Shown: positions 43,841 to 52,128, counted from the first letter of the stretch. The stretch is 64,000 bases of DNA from Cohnella cholangitidis (GCF_014107495.1 NZ_CP041969.1:310001-374000); one strand, 5' to 3'. Notes: generated from the letters alone by a model not told the origin. Numbers and translations are program-made.

Positions 43841-44706
43841 AAGGTGATGACTTCCTTAAGTCTACTTAAAAAACTCTGTGCCTTAATCTTATCTTTTATT
43901 CCCCATTCTGCATAAAGAAATGTTGGGGGTATTGAATACGCTGTAATCCAAATATAATTACCATCCAATTGTAATAATCCAATCATTAAGTCTCCATCTT
44001 CATTTAACTTAATAGCAGATCTTCCACTATATACATTGATATTATTTGTTTTTAGTATTTTAAGCGCTTTATCAAAATTAAAAGTTTTATGTAACGATGC
44101 ATTTATAAGTTCACCCATAACATTTAGTTTAATTTCAATCTCTGATTGAGTAATATCAGAATCCCATATATCAACTAGTTGATATCCTTTCAATTCTGAA
44201 TTAGTGATTACATTTCTAATTTTTTCTGATACATAAATTTCTTTTAGAATAGTATTACTCTCTTTATTCTCAATCCGGAATATATCATGATTCTTTACTG
44301 CATCAACAATAAATTCTATCTCTTGATAGCCTATTAATCTTCCTGAGGACAATCGATCTTCTTTGCTTCTATCTTGATCAACACAATCCAAGACATTCAA
44401 CACATTCAACACATTTAATATATAGTATTCTCCATCAGTAGTTATTACAGGTAAAAATTCAAAGAGTTCGGTTAGCATAGTTGTTTCAAATAATGCTTTA
44501 ACTTTCTCAGTTACAAATAAAACACCATCTTTCTGGTATAAAAAATCAGAGGATCGTCCCTTTGCAATATATTTCATTTTAGGTGGAATCCATTTCTCAA
44601 TTAAGGGTATTCCAAAAAGTAAAGATTCAAAAGCTTCAAAATCCTCATTATTATTAAACTCTAAATTATCGTAATCAGGATGATAATCTAACCACCAAAT
44701 CTTCAT
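43834..44706 (-). CDS. Imm11 (DUF1629)-like protein with an NVL repeat (cassette)
   Basis: 290 residues. The first 190 resemble the Imm11/DUF1629 family (YYILNVLNVLNVLDCVDQDRS, QEIEFIVDAVKNHDIFRI). The DNA has three copies of a 9-bp repeat (CACATTCAA) giving NVLNVLNVL, so length may vary by slippage. Imm11 proteins are immunity factors of polymorphic toxins; a toxin partner was not seen. Confidence 0.7.
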   Translation of the reverse strand: MKIWWLDYHPDYDNLEFNNNEDFEAFESLLFGIPLIEKWIPPKMKYIAKGRSSDFLYQKDGVLFVTEKVKALFETTMLTELFEFLPVITTDGEYYILNVLNVLNVLDCVDQDRSKEDRLSSGRLIGYQEIEFIVDAVKNHDIFRIENKESNTILKEIYVSEKIRNVITNSELKGYQLVDIWDSDITQSEIEIKLNVMGELINASLHKTFNFDKALKILKTNNINVYSGRSAIKLNEDGDLMIGLLQLDGNYIWITAYSIPPTFLYAEWGIKDKIKAQSFLSRLKEVITFS

Positions 44707-44739
44707 TGAAGAACCTCCAACAAGTTAGTTTCATCACTT

Positions 44740-44920
44740 TCAGATAACGTTCTTGTATTCACGACGTCGATCCCCCTTAGATAGCTCCTATCTTAGGGGG
44801 GATCGATGTGTCCGGCTGCATCTGCATCCCCGAACACTGAAATGCCTCATCGACTTCACTTCTAACTTCGTGCCGGACCGAGGGCGAATGCCCGAAGCGT
44901 AAATATGGTGTGTTAGGTGA
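44740..44920 (-). repeat. attC-like site S19
   Basis: Type ii arm, 18-bp perfect palindrome halves: CGATCCCCCTTAGATAGC / TCTTAGGGGGGATCG. Inner end GTTATCTGA (TCT), outer GTTAGGTGA (GGT). Immediately followed by S20 with no gene between. Confidence 0.85.
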
Positions 44921-44943
44921 AGTATGTCATACTTTGAAATCCT

Positions 44944-45062
44944 ACCGGATGTGTCCGGCTGATTCATATACCCCATTACTGCCAATTACTTCTTCGAAAA
45001 ACATCTAACTATTGCCGGACCGAGGGCCGTATGGCCCGAAGCGTGAACATGGTGTTAGACGA
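44944..45062 (-). repeat. attC-like site S20 (start end missing)
   Basis: Begins TGTCCGGCTGATTCATATAC, continues CCGGACCGAGGGCC GTATGGCCC and ends GTTAGACGA (GAC), matching the start of the 45069 cassette (GAC). Its own inner end is lost; the 23 bp between S19 and S20 hold nothing. Confidence 0.82.
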
Positions 45063-45068
45063 AGTGCC

Positions 45069-45617
45069 TCACTCCATTGAATCACTAATCAATTCCTTAA
45101 AGTCTTTAATTAGGCTTGTTGAAAGATTTGAATTGCTTAATGGCTTTATCCAATGCATTACAATACTTCCTGACAAACTTGTTTCATCCGGAATGATATT
45201 TAATAACTCTGTGCTTCTTCTTTCATATATAAATTCTTCATTTATTAGTTTGATTAATCCAATATTATGTTTACTAGCGTATTCAAGCGCTCCTAATTGA
45301 AAAGAACTTGAGGCTACTAAAATTCCTTTTTGAGCTCCTATAGATTTAACTCTATCATTGAGGATTTGAATATAATCCCTCTTTATTGGATTCTTGTGAT
45401 GTTTACATTCAACTAAAACTAAAAAGTTAACTCCTAACTCTTGAAATCTAACTGCTAAATCAATATTAAACTCTCCATCCATGCCCTTAATGTTCTCACG
45501 ATGAGTAATCTCCACATTGGTAAATGATTCCTTAAATTTATTCATAACTATTAATTCAAATTGTTCCGGAGAAATAATTGCGTTCGGATAGAGAATTGTT
45601 GGAGGAAATGCATTCAT
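45069..45617 (-). CDS. Mrr-like restriction endonuclease (cassette)
   Basis: 182 residues. ANI: FELIVMNKFKESFTNVEITH, then GMDGEFNIDLAVRF and LVLVECKHHKNPIKRDYIQI, NDRVKSIGAQKGILVASS: the D-x(n)-E-x-K core and Q motif of Mrr-type (PD-(D/E)XK) enzymes, which often recognise modified DNA. Cassette ends agree (GAC/GAC). A defence role is likely but untested. Confidence 0.85.
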   Translation of the reverse strand: MNAFPPTILYPNAIISPEQFELIVMNKFKESFTNVEITHRENIKGMDGEFNIDLAVRFQELGVNFLVLVECKHHKNPIKRDYIQILNDRVKSIGAQKGILVASSSFQLGALEYASKHNIGLIKLINEEFIYERRSTELLNIIPDETSLSGSIVMHWIKPLSNSNLSTSLIKDFKELISDSME

Positions 45618-45642
45618 GTTATTGGTCCTTTCTTTGAGGAAT

Positions 45643-45832
45643 TTCGTCTAACGTTCCTGTATTCACGACGTCCCGCCACCTTAAGCCCGAAGGGCGGCCG
45701 CGATGAGGTTAGGTGGTGCGGATGTGTCCGGCTGCTCCCGCTTCACCGAAACTGAAATGCCTCACCGAACCCACTTCTTACCTCTGCCGGACCGAGAGCG
45801 AATGCCCGATGAGTGAATATGGTGTTAGATGA
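45643..45832 (-). repeat. attC-like site S21
   Basis: Type i arm: CCCGCCACCTTAAGCCCGAAGGGC / GGCCGCGATGAGGTTAGGTGGTGCG. Inner end GTTAGACGA (GAC), outer GTTAGATGA (GAT). Full-length reference copy, 190 bp. Confidence 0.88.
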
Positions 45833-45849
45833 TGTCGTCGACTTCCTCG

Positions 45850-46194
45850 AGACTCTTCTATTACACAACATTCTTCACTCCCTCATGGAGTGCTTTCCAA
45901 TCCGGGCTTTGAATAATTGTATTGCTTGTTAATTAGGTTTCTTTGAAGCTCTTTAACTCCAGTTACCTCAATTCTGATCGCAGCTCCTGGACTGCAATCA
46001 CCCTAATGTTCACTTAAATGTATCTTTAAATCATTTTTTGATATTTGAATATATAGCGGTAGATCAGACTCAAATCGGTGTTCCCAATCCACAGTAAATT
46101 CTAAGTAGTCTATATAAAACTCTCTTGCCTTATTAATATCAAACATTCGAAGAATAAGAACTATCTCATAAAGCTTCATCTGTCTTACCTCCAA
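45850..46194 (-). pseudogene. glyoxalase/bleomycin-resistance-like gene with two nonsense codons (cassette)
   Basis: The frame runs ILRMFDINKAREFYIDYLEF, DLPLYIQISKNDLKIHLSEH, a TAG, GDCSPGAAIRIEVTGVKELQ, SKPGLESTP, a TGA in place of the expected Trp codon, then GSEECC. All belong to one VOC protein of about 120 residues, so both stops are mutations. Cassette ends agree (GAT/GAT). Confidence 0.8.
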
Positions 46195-46228
46195 ATGAGT
46201 TCTTGTTTATTTGCGATTTTCGACGATT

Positions 46229-46424
46229 TCATCTAACGTTCTTGTATTCACGAAGTCCCACCGACTTAAGGCGACGAATGTCGCCGGGTGCGATGCGCTT
46301 AGTCAGTGCGGATGTGTCCGGCTGATTAAGCTTCTTCGTAATCTGAAAAGCCTCTTCGAAATACATCGAGCTACAGCCAGACCGAGGGCCGAATGGCCCA
46401 ATGCGTGAATATGGTGTTATGTGA
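46229..46424 (-). repeat. attC-like site S22
   Basis: Reads (plus strand): TCATCTAACGTTCTTGTATT, arm CCCACCGACTTAAGGCGACG / TGTCGCC ... GCTTAGTCAGTGCGGATG, TGTCCGGCTGATTAAG, a 45-bp variable segment, GACCGAGGGCCGAATGGCCC, GTGAATATGGTGTTATGTGA. Inner triplet GAT, outer TGT. A full-length representative. Confidence 0.9.
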
Positions 46425-46430
46425 AGTGAC

Positions 46431-46913
46431 CTACTTCCCCGACAACTCTATATAAACTGTATCTCTTATGTTATCTATGACTAGTTTAGTAAAGTGATTT
46501 GTTTCTCTATTGAATGAAGACATATATATCTTCCCGTCATTGATAACGAATGGGTCATACCATTCATACAATTTATTTCTTTGAAAATGATTCATCTGAT
46601 CTTGATTCGATATACTTACTGTCTGATTGAGGTTAAGATTCTTCAGAGCTTTAGAGTTTATTACATACGCCTTAATTTCTTCTTTATCTGCATGAAATTT
46701 AATAAATATATTAGGATACATAAAAGAACCACCGGCAACTTGAAGTCCACTAGTAGAAGGAGGAAGTTCAGCCAAGTTTTCCTTAAGAAGTTGTTCTGCA
46801 ACTTTGCTAGGTTTTAACTCATCATTTAATTCATAATCTAGTATCTTGTAAGCTAAAAAACTTAGAATTAGTGCTGCTAAAAATATTGCACTAACGATCT
46901 TTAGTTTTCTCAT
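46431..46913 (-). CDS. membrane-anchored protein of unknown function (cassette)
   Basis: 160 residues: signal-anchor helix (IVSAIFLAALILSFLAYKIL), then a beta-rich outside domain (STSGLQVAGGSFMYPNIFIK, YMSSFNRETNHFTKLVID). Its stop is 7 nt before the R'' box of S22. Cassette ends agree exactly (TGT/TGT over 10 bp). Family unknown. Confidence 0.65.
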   Translation of the reverse strand: MRKLKIVSAIFLAALILSFLAYKILDYELNDELKPSKVAEQLLKENLAELPPSTSGLQVAGGSFMYPNIFIKFHADKEEIKAYVINSKALKNLNLNQTVSISNQDQMNHFQRNKLYEWYDPFVINDGKIYMSSFNRETNHFTKLVIDNIRDTVYIELSGK

Positions 46914-46934
46914 CTTTCACCTCATTTGGTCATT

Positions 46935-47087
46935 TCACATAACGTTCCCGCATTCACGACGCGACCCGGCCTTAGATAGCTCCTATCTTAGGCCAGGTCG
47001 TGTGTTGTCTGAGCTATTTATTTCATTGATTATACATCTGACAACCAAGGGTCGTAAGGCCCGCCGTGTGAAGACGACTTTATTGGA
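46935..47087 (-). repeat. attC-like site S23
   Basis: Type ii arm GACCCGGCCTTAGATAGC / TCTTAGGCCAGGTC with the variant right half (TGTGTTGTCTGAGCTATTTA) shared only with S1. Inner end GTTATGTGA (TGT), outer degenerate TTTATTGGA (TTG). Confidence 0.75.
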
Positions 47088-47094
47088 ATGCTCA

Positions 47095-47859
47095 TCAAGT
47101 TTTATTATTAAATCCCTTAATTACCTTTTTTTGATTTACAACATAACGCATAAATTCAATGGTATTATTTATTTTTAGTTGAATTGACCAATCATCAGTA
47201 GTTTTATCATGTTGGCTAAAGCTGGCTAGAATCTTTTCCTCTTTAGTCACAGAAGTAACCCAATTTACAATGTAGTGATTTTTTACTTTTCCGCTTTTTT
47301 TAGGTACAGAATACTCGAACAAAGAATTGTTTTTCAACATTATATTTAATAGAATATTATTTCCACATCTTTCAAAAACGTATCGCATGCAACTATCTGT
47401 GACAACGCAACCAGATAGTTGAATAATACTCTCAAAACTATATGCTTCAGTTAAAGCTTTTCCAAAAACCTGAATTCCCTTATCTGAGTTATAAATCGTC
47501 AGATCACCTCTATTGATAGTTCCTCTGAGTGGTATGCCTTCTTCAAATGAAGAAATCACTAAAAACTGAACAGCCATAACAAGCATACAAAAGTTTTCAG
47601 GTGTATCTGTAGCTGTCCATATTATTATACTATCTGAGATAATAACCGAATGGACCTGTTTTGGTGAATCCGTCTCTGATATAAACATTTCACCGATTGA
47701 TTCAAAAAACTTCTCTTGATTAGATAATCTTGTTGAAAAATCATTATAAATTTGCGTTAGTCTTTCATGTGTATTATTTTCAACAATTGATTTAAATCCC
47801 AAAATATCAAGAAATGCTATGTATTTTTTATTATTGCTCTGAGAATACAATTTAGTCAT
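47095..47859 (-). CDS. nucleotide-cyclase-like protein (cassette)
   Basis: 254 residues. KKYIAFLDILGFKSIVE, then VIISDSIIIWTA and IPLRGTINRGDLTIY, FGKALTEAYSFE: the arrangement of minimal class III cyclase-fold proteins (metal-binding Asp in the first and SDS in the second motif). These are common in defence-rich regions. Activity is inferred, not proven. Cassette triplets TAG/TTG. Confidence 0.55.
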   Translation of the reverse strand: MTKLYSQSNNKKYIAFLDILGFKSIVENNTHERLTQIYNDFSTRLSNQEKFFESIGEMFISETDSPKQVHSVIISDSIIIWTATDTPENFCMLVMAVQFLVISSFEEGIPLRGTINRGDLTIYNSDKGIQVFGKALTEAYSFESIIQLSGCVVTDSCMRYVFERCGNNILLNIMLKNNSLFEYSVPKKSGKVKNHYIVNWVTSVTKEEKILASFSQHDKTTDDWSIQLKINNTIEFMRYVVNQKKVIKGFNNKT

Positions 47860-47880
47860 TCTCCTTATTCTATCGTCAAT

Positions 47881-48073
47881 TTCCTATAACGTTCGTGTAT
47901 TCACGACGTCCAACTCCCTTAAGCCCGCAGGGTGGCCGCGATGCGGTTAGGGAGTTGGTTGTGTCCGTCTGATTCCGCTTCCCAGCTACTTCTAATTGCA
48001 ACTTCGATTCTACTCAAACTCCTGTCCGGACAGAGGGGCGTACGCCCCGATGCGTGAATATGGTGTTATACGA
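47881..48073 (-). repeat. attC-like site S24
   Basis: Type i arm: CCAACTCCCTTAAGCCCGCAGGGTGG / GCGGTTAGGGAGTTGGTTG. Inner end GTTATAGGA (TAG), outer GTTATACGA (TAC). Confidence 0.87.
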
Positions 48074-48115
48074 CGTACACAGTTCATTGAGATACAACAA
48101 CCTTCTTACTTTTAT

Positions 48116-48937
48116 TCAAGTGCCAACTCTACTTGTCATTACTTTCTCAAAAAATAAATTTGAAAAATCTTTCTTTTCAATAAAAAAGTAAAGTAGTCCA
48201 GATAAATCCCATTCCATCCCTATCTCATCATATGAGTCTGCTTGGAAAAGAAGGGTTTCACTTTCTGCATACCCACCAAATTGTAATGCATCCATATGAC
48301 CTAGAAATCTAAATCCTATGCCTAAACTATGTTTATCTCTAAATGTTGGCTTAAATTGAGACCAGTACTGTTTTATTGCTTCTTCATCATCGTTCAATAA
48401 TTTGTTTTCAATTATGTAATCTGAATCAGGGATTGTTAATTCTATATTGAATGAAACGTTGCAACTCTGAAATACTTGATCATCCCTTAATTCTTCAGGT
48501 GGGTTTGCCCTTTCTAAAATTGATATGTTGGAGACATAAAAGACTCTTCCATTTGAGTATTGATCATATTCAAAATCGTCCTCATACCAAATGTCACTAT
48601 CGTAAACATAAAAAAAGTATAATAACCCCTCTCCAGGATAGTTTGGATTAATAGAAGTCATTGGAAGTTCATTTAAGTTAATTTGTGCTATAAAAGACAT
48701 TGGTGTGTCTCTCCAATATGGCCACGTAAAACATGACGGAACATCAGGCTTACCTCCTATCTTGCTCCTGCCAATTGAAATAGTGTCTTCATCAACCAGT
48801 TCTGGAGTCAAAAAGACACCTGGTTCAAAATACGGTTTTAATACATCCCAATAAGGTCCCAAACCCGATTCATTTATCAATTGTTTAATATCGTCCAAAG
48901 TTGCTGGACTTACATAGATTGAATTCGCTTCAGACAT
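48116..48937 (-). CDS. DUF1963 protein (cassette)
   Basis: 273 residues: ISIGRSKIGGKPDVPSCFTW, MSFIAQINLNELP, GEGLLYFFYVYD, ETLLFQADSYDEIGMEWD. Same DUF1963/YwqG family as the lipoprotein at 41216 but without a signal. GGAGAG precedes the ATG; the frame above (NTRTLYEI) is repeat DNA. Triplets TAT/TAC (one mismatch). Confidence 0.85.
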   Translation of the reverse strand: MSEANSIYVSPATLDDIKQLINESGLGPYWDVLKPYFEPGVFLTPELVDEDTISIGRSKIGGKPDVPSCFTWPYWRDTPMSFIAQINLNELPMTSINPNYPGEGLLYFFYVYDSDIWYEDDFEYDQYSNGRVFYVSNISILERANPPEELRDDQVFQSCNVSFNIELTIPDSDYIIENKLLNDDEEAIKQYWSQFKPTFRDKHSLGIGFRFLGHMDALQFGGYAESETLLFQADSYDEIGMEWDLSGLLYFFIEKKDFSNLFFEKVMTSRVGT

Positions 48938-48971
48938 CGATGCCTCTCTCCATTTCGTATTTCTGTGTATT

Positions 48972-49166
48972 TCATATAACGTTCTTGTATTCACGAGGTC
49001 CCACCACCCTAAACGAGCGAAGCGACTAGCCGGGATGCGATTGGGTGGTGCGGATATGTCCGGCTGATTATGCTTCGATACTACTGATATGCCTCTTCTA
49101 ATTCGCTTCTAACTCCGGCCGGACCGAGGGCCGAATGGCCCGAAGCGTGAATATGGTGTTATACGA
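48972..49166 (-). repeat. attC-like site S25
   Basis: Type i arm: CCCACCACCCTAAACGAGCG / ATGCGATTGGGTGGTGCGGAT. Inner end GTTATATGA (TAT), outer GTTATACGA (TAC). Full copy. Confidence 0.88.
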
Positions 49167-49178
49167 AGTTGAAGGCAT

Positions 49179-49850
49179 CTATGAGTTACAATCATTGTGT
49201 TCTAGTATTATTCCTTCAAGTAATGTTTCTATTTCTTTCAATTTTGATCTTCTAAATGAGATCAAATCGTTATTTAGCATCCTACCAACAGATACTACCA
49301 ATGTAACCATAATTATTACAAATAGTGCTGTCACGAAATACTTTGATGCCTCAACTAGCGTTGCAGAAGACTTGAAAATCAAAGTAATATACTGGTTCCA
49401 TAAAGGTAGAAATAACGTTATGAAGACACCTGGGATAAAAAATATATTTAGTTTTGTTTTATCAATTTCCTTATTAATTATTTCATGTAGTTGTTTAAAT
49501 TTATCTAGTTTATTAATACTTAGTTCATTAACTAGGTATACTTTAAACCTATCTTCTTTAAACTTATTGTAACTAGATCCACCCCACATAAATTCATCTT
49601 GGGGTATATTAAAGTTCTTCTTTACTATTGCTTTGGCTTTGTTATTAATAATAAGAATTTGAAAAATATATAAGATAAAGACAATGAATAGATACATAAT
49701 ATTCCCTGTATATTCTAGTAAATACATAAATCCAACCCATTCTACTAGTGAAAACAATATAAAGCTGAACCACCAATATTTAATCTTACTAAATACAAGC
49801 TTGTAATTACCCAATTCTTTTCTATAGAAATAGAGAATCTTGCTTATCAT
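49179..49850 (-). CDS. membrane protein of unknown function (cassette)
   Basis: 223 residues, about four transmembrane helices in two pairs (LFSLVEWVGFMYLLEYTG, IMYLFIVFILYIFQILII, IFFIPGVFITLFLPLWNQY, YFVTALFVIIMVTLVV) with a charged domain between the pairs. GGAGG before the ATG at 49850; the longer frame is repeat DNA. Triplets TAC at both ends agree over 10 bp. Confidence 0.72.
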   Translation of the reverse strand: MISKILYFYRKELGNYKLVFSKIKYWWFSFILFSLVEWVGFMYLLEYTGNIMYLFIVFILYIFQILIINNKAKAIVKKNFNIPQDEFMWGGSSYNKFKEDRFKVYLVNELSINKLDKFKQLHEIINKEIDKTKLNIFFIPGVFITLFLPLWNQYITLIFKSSATLVEASKYFVTALFVIIMVTLVVSVGRMLNNDLISFRRSKLKEIETLLEGIILEHNDCNS

Positions 49851-49868
49851 GTTATGTCCTCCATCAAT

Positions 49869-50061
49869 TTCGTATAACGTTCTTGTATTCACGACGTCCA
49901 ACTCACTTAAGGTCCGAAGGACCGGCCACGATGCGGTTAGGGAGTTGGATGTATCCGGCTGATTCTGCTTCCCTGAATTCCTGAATTGCTCCAATCGAAT
50001 CCGCTTCAACTTCTGCCGGATTAAGAGCCGAATGGCCCGAAGCGTGAATATGGAGTTATCA
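49869..50061 (-). repeat. attC-like site S26
   Basis: Type i arm: CCAACTCACTTAAGGTCCGA / AGGACCGGCC ... GGTTAGGGAGTTGGATG. Inner end GTTATACGA (TAC), outer GTTATCAAT (TCA). Confidence 0.87.
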
Positions 50062-50093
50062 ATTGTCCCGGCCTTCAAGGAACTACATTAAAT

Positions 50094-50846
50094 TTAATGT
50101 TTTACTATTATTACTTTGATCCCTTCATTGTTTTCAATATCTCTACAGAATTCTAATTCATCTCTTATAACACCAATATCATAAACAACAAAAAGGACGT
50201 TTTCATATTCTTTCAAATATGCGGTTAAATCAGCATTGATCTCTTCAATTATTTTGGACTTCTTGGAACTATCTTTTAATAACTTTACCTCTATACACAT
50301 TCTAAGTTTAGGTAGGATAAAGTCTGGTATGTATTCCCTACCTGAGTAATTAAATTTCCCTGTTTCTCTATCATAGTCAATCGCTTTGTTAAATCCTTTT
50401 CCTAGAAACAAATTCTCAATTGCATTTTGAACTTCCTTTTCTTTTTCTGGGGCTCTGTAAAGCGCGCTTCGAAGTTTGGATCTAATGAAACTTTCAATGT
50501 TATCTATCTCTACTTCCACAAAATCAATATTACTTTCTAATGAAGATATTAGGATACGCGTGCTTATTAGAACAGTTTCTAGAATACTCTTTGCTGTAGG
50601 CCAAAGTGTATCTGCCCATCCTCTCATATCTTCAGTATTCATTTTATAAAAACTTCCGATCTTCATAACCGAGCCAGCCCTATTCGCTAAATCATTGTAA
50701 GTGTGCGCCATGCTCTTAAAAGAGGTATATTTGTTAGCTTCCATACCATCTCTACTTAAGATGTCATCAATCGTTTTTTCAAGTCCTTTTGCTTGTAGAA
50801 TAAGAGTTTTTATTTCTTTTACTTCTGTAATTGTCAAATTACTCAT
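50094..50846 (-). CDS. PD-(D/E)XK nuclease-like protein (cassette)
   Basis: 250 residues. C-terminal catalytic pattern YIPDFILPKLRMCIEVKLLK, then IIEEINADLTAYLKEYENVL and FVVYDIG: D...E-x-K. The N-terminal 120 residues are helical and unknown. The family occurs in defence islands and next to ATPases. AGGTGA precedes the ATG. Triplets TCA at both ends agree. Confidence 0.75.
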   Translation of the reverse strand: MSNLTITEVKEIKTLILQAKGLEKTIDDILSRDGMEANKYTSFKSMAHTYNDLANRAGSVMKIGSFYKMNTEDMRGWADTLWPTAKSILETVLISTRILISSLESNIDFVEVEIDNIESFIRSKLRSALYRAPEKEKEVQNAIENLFLGKGFNKAIDYDRETGKFNYSGREYIPDFILPKLRMCIEVKLLKDSSKKSKIIEEINADLTAYLKEYENVLFVVYDIGVIRDELEFCRDIENNEGIKVIIVKH

Positions 50847-50883
50847 AAATATCACCTATTGTTTTAATTGTTTTGCCGGGACT

Positions 50884-51085
50884 TCTGATAACGTACTTGT
50901 ATTCACGACGTCGGTTCCCCTTCACTTCACTTATTCCATACTAATCTTTAATTTCCTTTCATTCCCTTATGGGACAGTGACACATTTCTACAAAAAAAGC
51001 CGCATCTTCTGCGACTTCAATCGTCTATATATTCCGGTCCGGACGAGGGCCGAATGGCTCGATGCATGAATATGGTGTTATCGGA
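50884..51085 (-). repeat. attC-like site S27 with replaced arm
   Basis: Ends are intact (inner GTTATCAGA, TCA; outer GTTATCGGA, TCG), but the arm region has been replaced by a 110-bp block (TTCACTTATTCCATACTAAT through TCGTCTATATATTC) that contains a terminator at 50993-51020. The same block is at 53590-53700. Confidence 0.82.
50993..51020 (-). terminator. rho-independent terminator
   Basis: GTCGCAGAAGATGCGGC followed by seven T residues on the minus strand, inside S27. It would end the transcript of the 51078 gene before the next cassette. Confidence 0.75.
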
Positions 51086-51890
51086 AGTTATTGCCTACTT
51101 GAACAGCCTCAATACTTCTATTATTTTTGCCCCTTTTATCTACTAAATAAATCATTGATGCTTGTATTACGATACTTATTAAAGAAATATCTACAAATAT
51201 CAATGAGATAAAAGGTGCAATTGATATTGTGATAATACAAAACATGAAGTAACGGGACCGTTTCTTAATTTTATTGTTAATAAACTCTTTAGAGAATATT
51301 GCGAACACCATGATCCCAAAGGTAAATGATATTGAAAAACAAATAATATTCATTCTGTCAAACCAAGTTGTCGATTGATTAAAAGAAATAAAACTAATGA
51401 ATGCTATCAAACAGAAAAAAATAAGATAACTTATGGGCTTCATTGGAGCAATTAAACTTGTGATAAATTTTTCTACAGAATCCATTTTATTCTCTTGCAT
51501 AGCCTCATCCAACTGATTCCTAAGTTTATATATTTCCGCTTGTACTAATGTTAAGATAAGTGGAAATTTAGTATTATCGTCATTAGTTGTATCAATAAAT
51601 ATATGCCTTATTTGATTCGAAAGAAGATGGGCTGACTCTCCAAATGATTCATATAACTTTAATTCTGTATCTGGACACTTATTTTTAAGAAATAATAATA
51701 TAGCGCTTTCGATTCTTCCATATAGTAGCAAAAAAATTGTTTTTTCTTCTATTGATTCTCTAATGTTCGAAATATATTCCGTTCTACTTTCCTTATAAAT
51801 CCAAACTATTAAGTACCCAACTAAAGATGCGGAAAGAGTCAAAACAGGGTTAGCCTTAATATAGTTATAAAGTTCTACTAAACTTTGCAT
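51078..51890 (-). CDS. membrane protein of unknown function (cassette)
   Basis: 270 residues. An N-terminal helix (TLSASLVGYLIVWIY), a soluble helical region, then two pairs of helices near the end (PISYLIFFCLIAFISFISF, NIICFSISFTFGIMVFAIF, YFMFCIITISIAPFISLIF, ISLISIVIQASMIYLV). Its stop TAA lies inside the R'' box of S27 (CGATAAC). Triplets TCG at both ends agree. Confidence 0.72.
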   Translation of the reverse strand: MQSLVELYNYIKANPVLTLSASLVGYLIVWIYKESRTEYISNIRESIEEKTIFLLLYGRIESAILLFLKNKCPDTELKLYESFGESAHLLSNQIRHIFIDTTNDDNTKFPLILTLVQAEIYKLRNQLDEAMQENKMDSVEKFITSLIAPMKPISYLIFFCLIAFISFISFNQSTTWFDRMNIICFSISFTFGIMVFAIFSKEFINNKIKKRSRYFMFCIITISIAPFISLIFVDISLISIVIQASMIYLVDKRGKNNRSIEAVQVGNNFR

Positions 51891-51920
51891 TTTTTATCCT
51901 CTCTTCATTAAGCAATAATT

Positions 51921-52099
51921 TTCGATAACGTTCTATATTCACGATGTCGATCTCCCTTAGATAGCTCCTATCTTAGGGGGATCGGTGTGTCCGGCTGATT
52001 ATGCTTCCCTGTAGCTGAAATCGCTCCAATCGAATACACTCCATCTCCGGTCCGGATCGAGGGACGGATGTCCCGATGCGTGAATATGGTGTTAGACGA
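51921..52099 (-). repeat. attC-like site S28
   Basis: Type ii arm: CGATCTCCCTTAGATAGC / TCTTAGGGGGATCGG. Inner end GTTATCGAA (TCG), outer GTTAGACGA (GAC). Confidence 0.86.
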
Positions 52100-52128
52100 A
52101 GTTAGTACCTTCCATGAAATAGCTTTCA

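Noticed and set aside
43834-44706. Toxin-immunity pair around the Imm11-like gene
   Set aside because: Neighbouring cassettes encode a GIY-YIG protein and an Mrr-like protein with their own sites; no polymorphic toxin is recognisable.
44788-44985. Minus-strand frame of 65 codons between 43834 and 45069
   Set aside because: It is entirely repeat DNA of S19 and S20; similar frames occur in other sites.
49850-50078. 76-residue N-terminal extension of the membrane protein at 49179
   Set aside because: The extra residues translate site S26 (PDTSNSLTAS, VNTRTLYEI); GGAGG stands just before the internal ATG at 49850.
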